Origin: Aulosira sp. FACHB-615
Lineage (GTDB): Bacteria > Cyanobacteriota > Cyanobacteriia > Cyanobacteriales > Nostocaceae
Length of the DNA stretch: 64,000 nucleotides
Assembly: GCF_014698045.1 (NCBI RefSeq)
Contig: NZ_JACJSE010000006.1
Span: 186,001 to 250,000 of the forward strand
Direction of reading: 5' to 3'
Shown: positions 34,571-43,854 of the stretch, in pieces
Layout of the letters: every line of letters starts with the position of its first letter
How positions within the stretch are numbered: the first letter of the stretch is position 1
The notes under the pieces: model-generated
Databases searched by the model: none
What the model saw: the letters and a program-made list of their open reading frames with translations, nothing else
What the model was told of the DNA's origin: nothing
Position numbers and translations under genes: made by a program

Positions 34571-36217
34571 CTACGAATTTAACGGTTGTAGTTCTTTAGA
34601 GGCTGAACGGAAATGACTTGTCGCCTCATCCAAGTGCTTTAGTAGTGTAGACTGCGGTAGCGGCCCTTGCAAGTGGCTCCAAGGCAAGACTTGGGATGTT
34701 GACCAAGTACTATGGACGTAGAAATCTAAATCGGGGATTTGTCCTTTAAGTTGCTTGAAGGCGCGTTTATAACTACCCAAGGAGTCGCCAAAATCACGGG
34801 TGAGTTCGAGAAGTTGGGATAATCTGCGATCGCCCCGCGACAACAAAGCTTGTATGATAGACCAGTTATAACTTTCAGGACGAAAATCAATCCCCTGGGG
34901 TTTGAGTTGTTTTTGTAAAAGCTGCAACCGCTTCTCTGCTTGACGGTTTACCCCAAACCATTGAAACGGTGTATGGGATTTCGGGACAAAGGTACTACAA
35001 CCAAAGCTTAACCGCAGTCCAGGCGCGGCTTTTTTCATACTCCGCATCATCGCCACAGTTGCGTCTAAATCGTCCGCCTCTTCCCCAGGAATACCCACCA
35101 TCCCGTAGAGTTTTAAGCTTGAGAGTCCGCCAGCTTTGGCATTTATCGCCGCTTGGATAATTTCATCATTTTGCAGCTTTTTGTTGATGATTTGCCGCAG
35201 TTGATCAGAACCACTTTCTACAGCTATGGTAAGCGATCGCGTGTCTCGTTTTGCTAAAGTCTCCGCCAACTGTACCGTTACCGTATTAGTTCTCACCGAA
35301 GCAATACTCAATCGCACATCATCATATTTTGGCTGACTAATATAATTTAATAACTCCTCAAACTCTGGATGTTGTGTTACAGAAGCACCCAATAATCCCA
35401 GGCGATTTGTAACTTTTAAACCTCTCTCAATTGCGGGAATTAATGAACCTTCCAAACTAGCAGTTCTAAATGGTAGTGTTAGATAACTTGCCAAACAAAA
35501 TCGGCACATTTCCGGACAACTTCTCACCACCTCCACCATGTAAATATTTTCCCAAGCAGCTTTTTCAGTAACTACTGTAGAAGCTGAGAGAATATTTCCG
35601 CGATAAGTCTGCTTCTGCACAATTGTCGGCACATCCGCATCAATTGGCTGAATTGACTTTACCTCACCATCTGGTGTGTAATATTCCACTTCATACAAAC
35701 TCGGAATATAAATTCCTGGTACTTGAGCCAATCTTTGAAGCTGAATTTGTCTAGGAGCTTGTCTAACTTCTTTGTAAGCTTCAATAAAATTACCCAGCAG
35801 ATTTTCCCCATCTCCTAACAAGATGATATCAAAAAAAGCGGCAAAAGGTTCAGGATTAGCCGTGAGAACTGGGCCACCACCAAAAATTAGCGGATGAGCA
35901 TCATTTCGTAACTTTGCCCGAATTGGAATATCTAGAGATTCAAGTAAATTTAAAATGTTTACATAATCTAATTCCCACGAAATCGAAAATCCCACAATTT
36001 CTGGTTGTCTCGGAAGTTGTTCATGTATATCAGTAAATAGACGACTCACCTGCACATCATCGCGCATTGCCAAAGTTGCCCAAACTATCTGATAACCAAG
36101 GCTAGTAATACCCACACTGTACTCATTAGGAAAGGCAAAAATTAAGGGTATCGCATTAGTGTCAGGAGTAGTAGGAGTGAATAAAAGTCGTTCAGCAGCA
36201 AATAGAGATGATGTCAT
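34571..36217 (-). CDS. B12-binding-domain radical SAM protein
   Basis: 548 residues. The N-terminal third resembles a cobalamin-binding Rossmann domain (VGITSLGYQIVWATLAMRDD, then GFSISWELDYVNILNLLESL and LIFGGGPVLTANPEPFAAFF). The cluster motif is VVRSCPEMCRFCLASYL, CxxxCxxC. It continues with the radical SAM barrel (LTIAVESGSDQLRQIINKKL, MVGIPGEEADDL). The reaction is unknown; relatives are methylthiotransferase-like or methylases. A zinc-ribbon protein gene follows 11 bases after the stop. Confidence 0.88.
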   Translation of the reverse strand: MTSSLFAAERLLFTPTTPDTNAIPLIFAFPNEYSVGITSLGYQIVWATLAMRDDVQVSRLFTDIHEQLPRQPEIVGFSISWELDYVNILNLLESLDIPIRAKLRNDAHPLIFGGGPVLTANPEPFAAFFDIILLGDGENLLGNFIEAYKEVRQAPRQIQLQRLAQVPGIYIPSLYEVEYYTPDGEVKSIQPIDADVPTIVQKQTYRGNILSASTVVTEKAAWENIYMVEVVRSCPEMCRFCLASYLTLPFRTASLEGSLIPAIERGLKVTNRLGLLGASVTQHPEFEELLNYISQPKYDDVRLSIASVRTNTVTVQLAETLAKRDTRSLTIAVESGSDQLRQIINKKLQNDEIIQAAINAKAGGLSSLKLYGMVGIPGEEADDLDATVAMMRSMKKAAPGLRLSFGCSTFVPKSHTPFQWFGVNRQAEKRLQLLQKQLKPQGIDFRPESYNWSIIQALLSRGDRRLSQLLELTRDFGDSLGSYKRAFKQLKGQIPDLDFYVHSTWSTSQVLPWSHLQGPLPQSTLLKHLDEATSHFRSASKELQPLNS

Positions 36218-36230
36218 GTGAAAATAATTT

Positions 36231-36258
36231 TTAATTCGTAATTCGTAATTCGTAATTT
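36231..36258. repeat. Heptamer tandem repeat ATTCGTA
   Basis: ATTCGTA is repeated three times just upstream of the radical SAM gene start. It is a short tandem heptamer of the sort common in heterocystous cyanobacteria. Confidence 0.7.
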
Positions 36259-36425
36259 TTGAAACTATATTTCAGAGTTGGCAAAAAATTGAAAAGAGAC
36301 TCAGCCTATCTTTGTGTTTACTTCCGCGAGCCTCTGTCTTGAAAAGTTTGCTCAACGGGGGGAACCCCCGCACGCAACTTTTCGCTGCGTTTAAAAGTAA
36401 ATTTATGTGCCTTATCTAGTATAAC

Positions 36426-37358
36426 CTAACAAAACCTAGCAATTAATTCTTCCCGCGATAACTGCAACAGCAAAGGAGTAAATTCTTCCGGTGATAAAGC
36501 TAATAAAGGTTCAATAATTGCTTGTAGTTGATTATCTAATTCACCAAAGCGAACCTTCAGCAAATTCTCCACAACTAAGCGTTCACCTTGCTGAATTCCT
36601 GTTTGAATTCCTGTTTGAATTCCTCTTGCCTCACCTTCTTGTATCGCTTGTTCTCTATCTTGTTGATAAAGTGGTGCTAACCGCATAACTAACTCCCTAT
36701 CTTCTTCGTCTGGATTTTGCGTAAATTGTAAATTTTGTTGCAAGTTGTACAGTAATTCTAATGCTGCTTTTCGGAATGGGTTATCAGGAGAAAGTGCTTC
36801 TAGTTCATCAATGGCTTGTTTCTGCACGTTTCCTCTACCAATGATTCTCAGCCATAAGGTTTCAGGGATAATAGGTAACTGATGAATTGCGACTATGGCT
36901 GTACGTAGGTAGTCTGCCATGAAGTAAACACCGGGCAGAAAATCAGCTTTCGGGTTAGCACCAAATCCTGAGAGGAGTGATGCTGATGCTGTTGGTGTCA
37001 GAATCCATAATTTTGGTAACTCAGATTCTAGAATGCGGGTGTTGTTTCGATTTGCTTGCCGTTGTAAATCGCCACGTACCTCTAATAATTTTAAAAGACA
37101 ATCACAGATTTCTGTAGCCGCCGCAGGATTCCGAAACGGTTCAAACAACGCCGGAGTCGTGGCAAATTGTCCCAATAAACCAAGGGTTTCTGAGATGTTG
37201 CTTGGTTGGGTGGGAATGAAATAAACGTCAATTTCTCTAACTTCGCCTGCAACTCGTCGTGCTGCTTGAACTTCGCCATAAGGGGTGAGTAATTCTTCAA
37301 GGTAGTCTTTAGCGAATTGGTCATGAATGAATCTGGTCATGTAATGAAAATTTGGCAA
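36426..37358 (-). CDS. Rpn/PD-(D/E)xK-like nuclease family protein with DUF4351-type tail
   Basis: 310 residues from ATG 37358, but MTRFIHDQFAKDYLEELLTP (ATG 37340) may be the true start. The N terminus has the Rpn/transposase-like pattern RFIHDQFAKDYLEELLTPYG and REIDVYFIP (probable catalytic Asp). A flexible linker EARGIQTGIQTGIQQGE contains three TGIQ units encoded by a 12-bp tandem repeat, and the C terminus is RFGELDNQLQAIIEPLLALS, a DUF4351-like tail. Function is inferred as recombination-promoting nuclease; the repeat count is likely to vary between strains. Confidence 0.72.
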   Translation of the reverse strand: MPNFHYMTRFIHDQFAKDYLEELLTPYGEVQAARRVAGEVREIDVYFIPTQPSNISETLGLLGQFATTPALFEPFRNPAAATEICDCLLKLLEVRGDLQRQANRNNTRILESELPKLWILTPTASASLLSGFGANPKADFLPGVYFMADYLRTAIVAIHQLPIIPETLWLRIIGRGNVQKQAIDELEALSPDNPFRKAALELLYNLQQNLQFTQNPDEEDRELVMRLAPLYQQDREQAIQEGEARGIQTGIQTGIQQGERLVVENLLKVRFGELDNQLQAIIEPLLALSPEEFTPLLLQLSREELIARFC

Positions 37359-37414
37359 TGCAACCTAGTTTAAAGTGTTGATGCACACCATATCCTTGCT
37401 TATGGCTTGTTCTA

Positions 37415-38500
37415 TTAAAAAGTGCAAGCGATCGCTAATTCTGCGTGTCGTAGTAATGTAGCTTTATCCAAAGCATGAACAATGTATTGTGGTGTTTGGG
37501 CTAACAAATTTTCAATTCTCTGTCTAGCGGCTTTCACTACCTCTTGCTGCAAGCTACCTTGACTGAGAGCATCAGCAAAATCTTTCGCCATATAATAAGT
37601 ACGTTCCAAAGACGATGAATTGATATTCCGCGACAAAATAAACAAGTCACACCCAGCGTTAAAGGCGCGTGCAACAGTACCGCTTTGGGTAAACATATCG
37701 GAAATTGCTTTCATATCCAAATCATCGGATACGACAACACCCTCAAACCCTAGTTCTTCTCGTAAAATATTTTTCAGAATTGGTTGTGAGATAGTTCCTG
37801 GCACATCTGGGTCAATTTGAGGAAACAGAATGTGAGTTGTCATAATTAAGGGAATTTGCGCTGCAATCAAGGCTTTGAAAGGTATCAGTTCCCGATCGCG
37901 CAAATCTTGTACAGTTAAATTCAGCACTGGTAACTCAACATGAGAATCGGTGCTTGTGTCTCCATGTCCCGGAAAATGCTTGGCACATCCTAAAATACCA
38001 GACTCTTGCAACCCTAGATAATATTCCAACGCATACTGAGCTGCGGTTTCTGGTGTGTTGCCAAAAGCACGCGCCCCAATTACCGGGTTGAGAGGATTAG
38101 AATAAACATCCGCCACAGGCGACCAAGAGACATTAATTCCCAGTGATTTCAACTCTCTGGCTGTGGCTTTTGCTACTTCCCTGGCTTGCGATCGCAACAG
38201 TGAAGCATAAGGAAATCTCGTAATAGGTAAAGGTGTGCGAACCACACGCCCGCCTTCATGATCTAAAGTCATGAACATCGAATCACGTTCCGCATATTCT
38301 CGAATTTGGTCGATGAGTTCTTGAAAACTTTCTAACCAAACCTCATAAGCAACGCCATCTATAAAGTTTTTCCCAAAAAATATGACTCCCACTGGTTTTA
38401 ATTCACCCAGCGCCCGCTTATCATCATCACTCAATGTTGTACCGGAAACCCCCAAAATTACGTGATTTCCAAATAATTCTAGCTCTCGTGAAATTGACAT
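37415..38500 (-). CDS. nagZ: Beta-N-acetylhexosaminidase, GH3
   Basis: 361 residues, normal for NagZ. The acid/base loop KHFPGHGDTSTDSH is at 174-187 and the nucleophile Asp249 lies in VVVSDDLDM. LDHEGGRVVRTP near 80 is the substrate-binding loop. It removes N-acetylglucosamine from muropeptides during cell-wall recycling in the cytosol. The KH(F/S)PG.GD.. His-Asp dyad is the NagZ signature within GH3. Stands alone upstream of the Rpn-like gene on the same strand. Confidence 0.95.
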   Translation of the reverse strand: MSISRELELFGNHVILGVSGTTLSDDDKRALGELKPVGVIFFGKNFIDGVAYEVWLESFQELIDQIREYAERDSMFMTLDHEGGRVVRTPLPITRFPYASLLRSQAREVAKATARELKSLGINVSWSPVADVYSNPLNPVIGARAFGNTPETAAQYALEYYLGLQESGILGCAKHFPGHGDTSTDSHVELPVLNLTVQDLRDRELIPFKALIAAQIPLIMTTHILFPQIDPDVPGTISQPILKNILREELGFEGVVVSDDLDMKAISDMFTQSGTVARAFNAGCDLFILSRNINSSSLERTYYMAKDFADALSQGSLQQEVVKAARQRIENLLAQTPQYIVHALDKATLLRHAELAIACTF

Positions 38501-38726
38501 AATTTTTTACCTATTTTTCTAAAAAAGTTTTGTATAAAAATTTGCCTTCGCAATAAAGTGTTATACAAATTTTTCCTGTAATCTGTAACCTCTAACCTAT
38601 AACCTGTCACCTCTTAATAGAACTTTTTCCCCAAGCAACCGCACAATTACTGCCAAATGTAACGGATTGCAACGTATAATGAGAACGACAAAACCATTAA
38701 GAAATATTGAACAACAGTAGGTTGAA

Positions 38727-40166
38727 ATGCGAGTAGCGATCGCGGGTGCTGGTCTAGCAGGACTTTCCTGCGCGAAATATCTTGTAGACGCAGGTCACAC
38801 TCCCATTGTCTTAGAGCGTCGGGACGTATTGGGTGGCCTAGTAGCGGCATGGAAAGACTCTGACGGCGACTGGTACGAAACCGGGTTACACGCCTTCTTT
38901 GGGGCATACCCCAATATGCTGCAATTGCTCAAGGAATTAGGCATTGAAGACCGCCTCCAATGGAAAGAACATACACTAATTTTTAATCAACCAGAAAAGC
39001 CCGGAACACTCTCACGGTTTGATGTTCCTGACATTCCATCTCCGTTTAACATCATTGCCTCGATTCTGCGTAACAACGATATGTTGACTTGGGAGCAGAA
39101 GATTAGGTTTGCTATTGGCCTGCTGCCAGCCATTGTCCGGGGTCAAAAGTATGTTGAGGAGATGGACAAGTACAGCTTTTCTGAATGGCTGAAAAGACAA
39201 GGCGTTGGTGAACGAGTAGCAAGTGACGTGTTTATTGCTGCTTCTAAAGCCCTCACTTTTATTAACCCTGATGAAGTTTCTTCAACAATTTTATTAACAG
39301 CCCTCAATCGTTTCTTGCAAGAGCGATACGGCTCCAAAATCGCCTTTTTGGATGGTTCGCCCACCGAAAGATTGTGTCAACCCATCGTTGATTACATTAC
39401 CGAACGTGGTGGCCAAGTGCGGCTCAATGCCCCCCTCAAAGAAATTGTGCTTCACCCTGATGGCACAGTTAAAGAATTTTTGCTGCGTGGGTTAAATGGC
39501 GAACCCGATGAAGTGGTAACGGCAGACTTTTACGTATCAGCCATGTCGGTTGATCCGTTAAAAGTGATGTTGCCTGAACCTTGGCAGCAAATGGAATTCT
39601 TTCAAAAGCTAGAAGGCTTAGAAGGCGTACCAGTAGTTAACCTTCATTTATGGTTTGATCGGAAATTAACAGACATTGATCACCTACTTTTCTCGCGATC
39701 GCCCCTCCTCAGCGTTTATGCTGATATGAGCAACACTTGTCGAGAATATGCTAACCCTGATCGCTCAATGCTGGAATTAGTTCTAGCTCCAGCGAAAGAT
39801 TGGGTGAGCAAATCTGACGAGGAAATTGTGGCTGCAACTATGACTGAGTTGGAAAAACTCTTCCCCGACCACTTTGGGAAAGAAAATCCAGCAAAACTGT
39901 TGAAATCTCATGTAGTGAAAACGCCGCGTTCAGTTTACAAAGCGACTCCTGGTCGTCAACAGTACCGTCCGCCCCAAAAAACGCCCATCGCCAATTTCTT
40001 TTTGAGTGGGAGTTACACCATGCAACGCTATCTAGGCAGTATGGAAGGGGCCGTACTTTCTGGTAAGCTAACAGCGCAGGCGATTTGTGAATCGCTGCCA
40101 GAGGCCAGTGCCTCAAACTTACAAACGCTAACCCGACCGCCTGCAACGAATGCTGCAACTGCCTGA
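38727..40166 (+). CDS. crtP: 15-cis-phytoene desaturase (CrtP-type)
   Basis: 479 residues. FAD-binding GxGxxG is at 7-12 (MRVAIAGAGLAGLSCAKYL), followed by ERRDVLGGLVAAWKD. The plant/cyanobacterial PDS signatures WYETGLHAFFGAYPNMLQLL and the C-terminal FLSGSYTMQRYLGSMEGAVLSG are present. It introduces two double bonds into phytoene to give zeta-carotene, at the thylakoid membrane with plastoquinone. crtB overlaps its last 17 bases, ensuring cotranslation. Confidence 0.97.
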   Translation: MRVAIAGAGLAGLSCAKYLVDAGHTPIVLERRDVLGGLVAAWKDSDGDWYETGLHAFFGAYPNMLQLLKELGIEDRLQWKEHTLIFNQPEKPGTLSRFDVPDIPSPFNIIASILRNNDMLTWEQKIRFAIGLLPAIVRGQKYVEEMDKYSFSEWLKRQGVGERVASDVFIAASKALTFINPDEVSSTILLTALNRFLQERYGSKIAFLDGSPTERLCQPIVDYITERGGQVRLNAPLKEIVLHPDGTVKEFLLRGLNGEPDEVVTADFYVSAMSVDPLKVMLPEPWQQMEFFQKLEGLEGVPVVNLHLWFDRKLTDIDHLLFSRSPLLSVYADMSNTCREYANPDRSMLELVLAPAKDWVSKSDEEIVAATMTELEKLFPDHFGKENPAKLLKSHVVKTPRSVYKATPGRQQYRPPQKTPIANFFLSGSYTMQRYLGSMEGAVLSGKLTAQAICESLPEASASNLQTLTRPPATNAATA

Positions 40167-41082
40167 TTCCCCCCCGCGCATGAAAACGCTGGTCTCTGTA
40201 GACGAGTCATATAAACTTTGTCGGCAACTTACAGCCAAGTATGCCAAAACCTTTTACCTTGGTACTTTGCTGATGAGTCCGGCAAAGCGTCAAGCCGTTT
40301 GGGCAATTTACGCTTGGTGTCGCCGTACAGACGAATTAGTAGATGGGCCTGCATCTGCCATCACCACCCCAGAAACCCTAGACCTATGGGAGCAGCAACT
40401 AGAATCGATTTTTGCAGGACACCCACAGGAAAATTACGATGTCGCTTTGGTGGATAGTTTGCAAAACTTTCCCCTCGACATTCAGCCCTTTCGGGATATG
40501 ATTGCCGGCCAGCGTATGGACTTATACCGCAGCCGCTACGAAACATTTGAGGAATTATACCTCTACTGTTATCGTGTGGCTGGGACTGTGGGGTTAATGT
40601 CAACAGCCATTATGGGTGTAGATACTGAAGCTAATACGGCACCTTGGAATCAGAAAAAACCACAGTATATTCCCACAGAAGAAGCGATCGCCCTCGGCAT
40701 TGCCAATCAACTCACCAACATTCTGCGGGATGTGGGGGAAGATACCCGACGCGGACGCATATACATACCCCTAGAAGACTTAGCGCGATTCAACTACACC
40801 GAGCCAGAATTCTTTCAAGGTGTAGTCGATGACCGGTGGCGAGCCTTAATGCAATTTCAAATTGACCGGGCGAGGCAATTCTATACCAAAGCCGAACAAG
40901 GTATTAGTCATCTGTCACCCGATGCTCGTTGGCCAGTGTGGGCAGCTTCCATGCTCTACGGACAGATTTTGGATGCCATTGAACGCAATGATTATGATGT
41001 GTTCAGCCAACGGGCTTTTGTGTCGCAATTGAAAAAATTCCGCACCTTACCCTTGGCTTGGATGCGATCGCAAGTGCTGTAA
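40150..41082 (+). CDS. crtB: Phytoene synthase
   Basis: 310 residues from ATG 40150, inside the end of crtP (17-base overlap). Prenyl-binding motifs: DELVD at 61-65 (RRTDELVDGP) and DVGED at 194-198 (NILRDVGEDTRRGRIYIPLE). SKTFYLG-like motif appears as YAKTFYLGTLLM. It condenses two GGPP molecules to phytoene, the substrate of the overlapping crtP product, so the pair supplies the first two carotenoid-specific steps. Confidence 0.97.
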   Translation: MLQLPDSPPRMKTLVSVDESYKLCRQLTAKYAKTFYLGTLLMSPAKRQAVWAIYAWCRRTDELVDGPASAITTPETLDLWEQQLESIFAGHPQENYDVALVDSLQNFPLDIQPFRDMIAGQRMDLYRSRYETFEELYLYCYRVAGTVGLMSTAIMGVDTEANTAPWNQKKPQYIPTEEAIALGIANQLTNILRDVGEDTRRGRIYIPLEDLARFNYTEPEFFQGVVDDRWRALMQFQIDRARQFYTKAEQGISHLSPDARWPVWAASMLYGQILDAIERNDYDVFSQRAFVSQLKKFRTLPLAWMRSQVL

Positions 41083-41196
41083 GTAATTGGCGTGAGTATT
41101 TATCGTTAAGGTAAGGCAGAAGGTAGTCGAAACACTGCCTTCTAAAAATTGTTTGACTTTCCCAAAAAATCTGCTATCATAAATATTCGTGACCCT

Positions 41197-41288
41197 GGAG
41201 AGGTGGCTGAGTGGTCGAAAGCGGCAGATTGCTAATCTGTTGTACGGCAGGCAACTCCGTACCGAGGGTTCGAATCCCTCCCTCTCCG
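41197..41288 (+). tRNA. tRNA-Ser (GCU anticodon)
   Basis: Acceptor arm GGAGAGG (41197-41203) pairs with CCTCTCC (41281-41287), discriminator G at 41288. D arm GGCTGAGTGGTCGAAAGC, anticodon loop with GCT in CAGATT-GCT-AATCTG, a long variable arm (TACGGCAGGCAACTCCGTA) and T arm GAGGGTTCGAATCCCTC. The long variable arm fixes the serine class. No CCA is encoded. TTTTT follows the acceptor stem within a few bases. Confidence 0.97.
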
Positions 41289-41482
41289 TTTTTCGGCAGT
41301 AAATTGCACTCAGTACTGCTAAATATTAAACAAATATTAATATTAATGTCGGCATTAATACAGATACTCCTCACGGTGGATGTTATTATTTAACATTTGG
41401 AGTCTGTTGAGATTGAGCTATCTGAAACATAGTTTGAATCTTACTTTCAGGCTCCCGCATTTCAGAGGAGTGAAAGTAAATT

Positions 41483-42793
41483 ATGCCAAGAATTACTACA
41501 GCCCTAGCCTTGAGTGTAGCTACCATAGCCACAGGCTTTTTGATGGCAGCTTGCGACAATGCCAACACCAACAATAGCACTAGTACTGCCAGCCCAACTG
41601 CTAACTCAACTACCACCAGCAGTAATGACGGGTTAAAAATTGGCACTCTATTACCAACAACAGGTGACTTAGCTTCCATTGGACAGCAGATGGTAGGCTC
41701 TGTACCATTGCTAGTTGATACCGTTAACGCCTGTGGCGGAGTCAATGGTAAAAACGTCACCCTCGTACAAGTCGACGACCAAACAGACCCCAAAGCCGGT
41801 GCGGCTGGGATGACCAAACTAGCAACACTAGATAAAGTAGCTGGTGTAGTTGGTTCCTTTGCGAGTAGTGTTTCCACAGCAGCAGTTTCCGTTGCTGTAC
41901 CGAATAACGTCATGTTGATCTCTCCTGGTAGCACCAGTCCCGTATTTACGGAGAAAGCGAAAAAAGGCGAATTTAAAGGCTTTTGGGCGCGGACTGCACC
42001 CCCAGATACTTACCAAGCATTAGCATTAGCCCAGTTAGCTAACAAAAAAGGTTTTAAACGTGTTTCCACAGTTGTAATTAACAACGATTACGGTGTGGGT
42101 TTTGAAAAAGCTTTTGTCGAAACTTTTGAAAAATTAGGCGGTACAGTAATTAACAAAAATAACCCAGTGCGTTACGACCCCAAAGCCCAAACCTTTGATA
42201 CTGAAGCGGCTGCGGCGTTTGCTGGTAAGCCAGATGCAGTAGTCGCTGTACTTTACGCTGAAACAGGTAGTCTTTTGTTAAAAGCTGCCTATCAACAAGG
42301 TTTGACCAAAGGAGTCCAGGTTCTACTCACCGATGGCGTGAAATCCCCTACCTTCCCGGAACAAGTGGGTAAAGGTAGCGATGGCAAATTTATCTTAACC
42401 GGGGCATTAGGGACAGTACCGGGTTCTGATGGTAAAGCCTTAGAAGCCTTTAACAAGTTGTGGAAAGAGAAAAAAGGTGGTTCACCAGGAGAGTACGCAC
42501 CCCAAGCCTGGGATGCAGCTGCATTGCTAGTCTTAGCAGCACAAGCCGCCAAAGAAAACACAGGTGTGGGCATTTCCAGTAAAATTCGGGAAGTTGCGGC
42601 TGGCTCTGGTACAGAAGTGACTGATGTTTGTGAAGGGTTAAAGTTACTCAAAGAAGGTAAAACGATCAACTACCAAGGTGCAAGCGGTAACGTAGATGTG
42701 GACGAAAATGGCGATGTCCTTGGTGTGTATGATGTTTGGGCTGTAGGAGATGACGGTAAAATCACCGTAATTGACAAAGTTACACCTAAGTAA
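41483..42793 (+). CDS. ABC transporter substrate-binding lipoprotein (branched-chain/neutral amino acid type)
   Basis: 436 residues. Signal peptide ends at lipobox LMAAC with Cys24 lipidated; a Ser/Thr/Asn-rich linker (25-50) follows. The type I periplasmic-binding domain starts LKIGTLLPTTGDLASIGQQM and includes VVGSFASSVSTAAVSVA and WARTAPPDTYQALALAQLAN. It resembles NatB/LivK proteins, which deliver amino acids to an ABC permease, or urea-type binders. No permease or ATPase gene is adjacent. An imperfect hairpin follows at 42834. Confidence 0.9.
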   Translation: MPRITTALALSVATIATGFLMAACDNANTNNSTSTASPTANSTTTSSNDGLKIGTLLPTTGDLASIGQQMVGSVPLLVDTVNACGGVNGKNVTLVQVDDQTDPKAGAAGMTKLATLDKVAGVVGSFASSVSTAAVSVAVPNNVMLISPGSTSPVFTEKAKKGEFKGFWARTAPPDTYQALALAQLANKKGFKRVSTVVINNDYGVGFEKAFVETFEKLGGTVINKNNPVRYDPKAQTFDTEAAAAFAGKPDAVVAVLYAETGSLLLKAAYQQGLTKGVQVLLTDGVKSPTFPEQVGKGSDGKFILTGALGTVPGSDGKALEAFNKLWKEKKGGSPGEYAPQAWDAAALLVLAAQAAKENTGVGISSKIREVAAGSGTEVTDVCEGLKLLKEGKTINYQGASGNVDVDENGDVLGVYDVWAVGDDGKITVIDKVTPK

Positions 42794-42833
42794 GAAGAGG
42801 TTAGGGGCTAGTTTGGTCGAGAATTTAAGATAC

Positions 42834-42876
42834 AAGGCTGGGTTGAGTGTTTCACTTCCTTCAGCCCAACCTTTTA
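42834..42876 (+). terminator. Imperfect hairpin after the binding-protein gene
   Basis: AAGGCTGGGTTGAG pairs with CTTCAGCCCAACCTT with two or three mismatches and is followed by TTACTC. A weak terminator, or a dispersed TTGGGT-type repeat. Confidence 0.45.
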
Positions 42877-42959
42877 CTCATTACTCATTACTCATTCCAA
42901 AACTGTAGAAATAAAAAATGGGTAAATCTCATCAAATTCAACGGACTAGCCCCTATTTT

Positions 42960-43664
42960 CTAAAAACCGTTGAAATTGTAACCAACGCCTACCAACAAAC
43001 CCACATCAATTTGATCAAAAAATCCGGCGTTTACGGATGCTGTGGCGGTAAATTGGGCGTTGAGGGGTACGTCGATACCGCCAGATACTAAGAAAGCAAC
43101 TTGTGAATTATCACCAGTGTTAATAGCTGCACCAACTCCCACATAGGGAGCGATAGGTAAAGGCTCAGTAAATTCGTCTTGTTGCAAGGAAAAGTCGTAG
43201 GTGACGGGAATCAAAATAGTGGTGTTGTCACCAAATATGGCTGAAGGTCTGATAGAAAAAGCGTTTGTAAATCCCACCTTACTCAGCACGGCAAAATTAC
43301 CATCACCTAAAGATGTCTCGCCCCCACTTAAGCCAATATTAGCGCCAACACCAATGTAACTTCTGCCGCCGCGAGTCCGTCTACCGACATTCACAACATC
43401 TGATTGAGCAATTTCTGGAACATTTGAAGGTTGAGTAGTAGGTTCAACAGGTTGAGGAATTAAAGCCGTGGATGAGGTGGCGACTGTTCCCGGAATCGGT
43501 GTGAGGACGGGATTAGTAGTAATAGAAGAATCCATCAACTGCTGAGTATTTGCTTTGTCTACTGTCTGGGCGTGAGCAGAAAAAACGCAACTCAAGACAG
43601 CAAAAGTCACTAACCCCGGTAACAAAACAAAACCTTTACGCAGAAACATAGTTTTCACATTCAC
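42960..43664 (-). CDS. Exported protein, probable small outer-membrane beta-barrel
   Basis: 234 residues. Signal peptide (about 1-32) ends SAHAQ. A Pro/Thr-rich linker (50-90) precedes about 130 residues of alternating Gly/aromatic strands (SYIGVGANIGLSGGETSLGD, then APYVGVGAAINTGDNSQVAF and IDVGLLVGVGYNFNGF). The C-terminal residue is Phe, as in most outer-membrane barrels. Family not recognised; a surface or pore function is inferred only from the pattern. Confidence 0.7.
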   Translation of the reverse strand: MNVKTMFLRKGFVLLPGLVTFAVLSCVFSAHAQTVDKANTQQLMDSSITTNPVLTPIPGTVATSSTALIPQPVEPTTQPSNVPEIAQSDVVNVGRRTRGGRSYIGVGANIGLSGGETSLGDGNFAVLSKVGFTNAFSIRPSAIFGDNTTILIPVTYDFSLQQDEFTEPLPIAPYVGVGAAINTGDNSQVAFLVSGGIDVPLNAQFTATASVNAGFFDQIDVGLLVGVGYNFNGF

Positions 43665-43854
43665 TCCTAACAGAATATTGCTGTCAAAATCCTGAATTTT
43701 ACGGTTATACTCCGCAAAATTTGGTAGTGGCTAGACTTTAACTCACAAATTCATTTTCTACATCCTGAGAAGGACGTAGGTGGTGAATGGGAAATATGAA
43801 AAAATCAATTTTGAGGGAGTTGGGAGTGGATGGTTGTTAGGGCTGCTAGAAACT

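Noticed and set aside
41177..41374. Minus-strand frame across the tRNA
   Set aside because: It is the antisense of tRNA-Ser; the tRNA structure explains the sequence.
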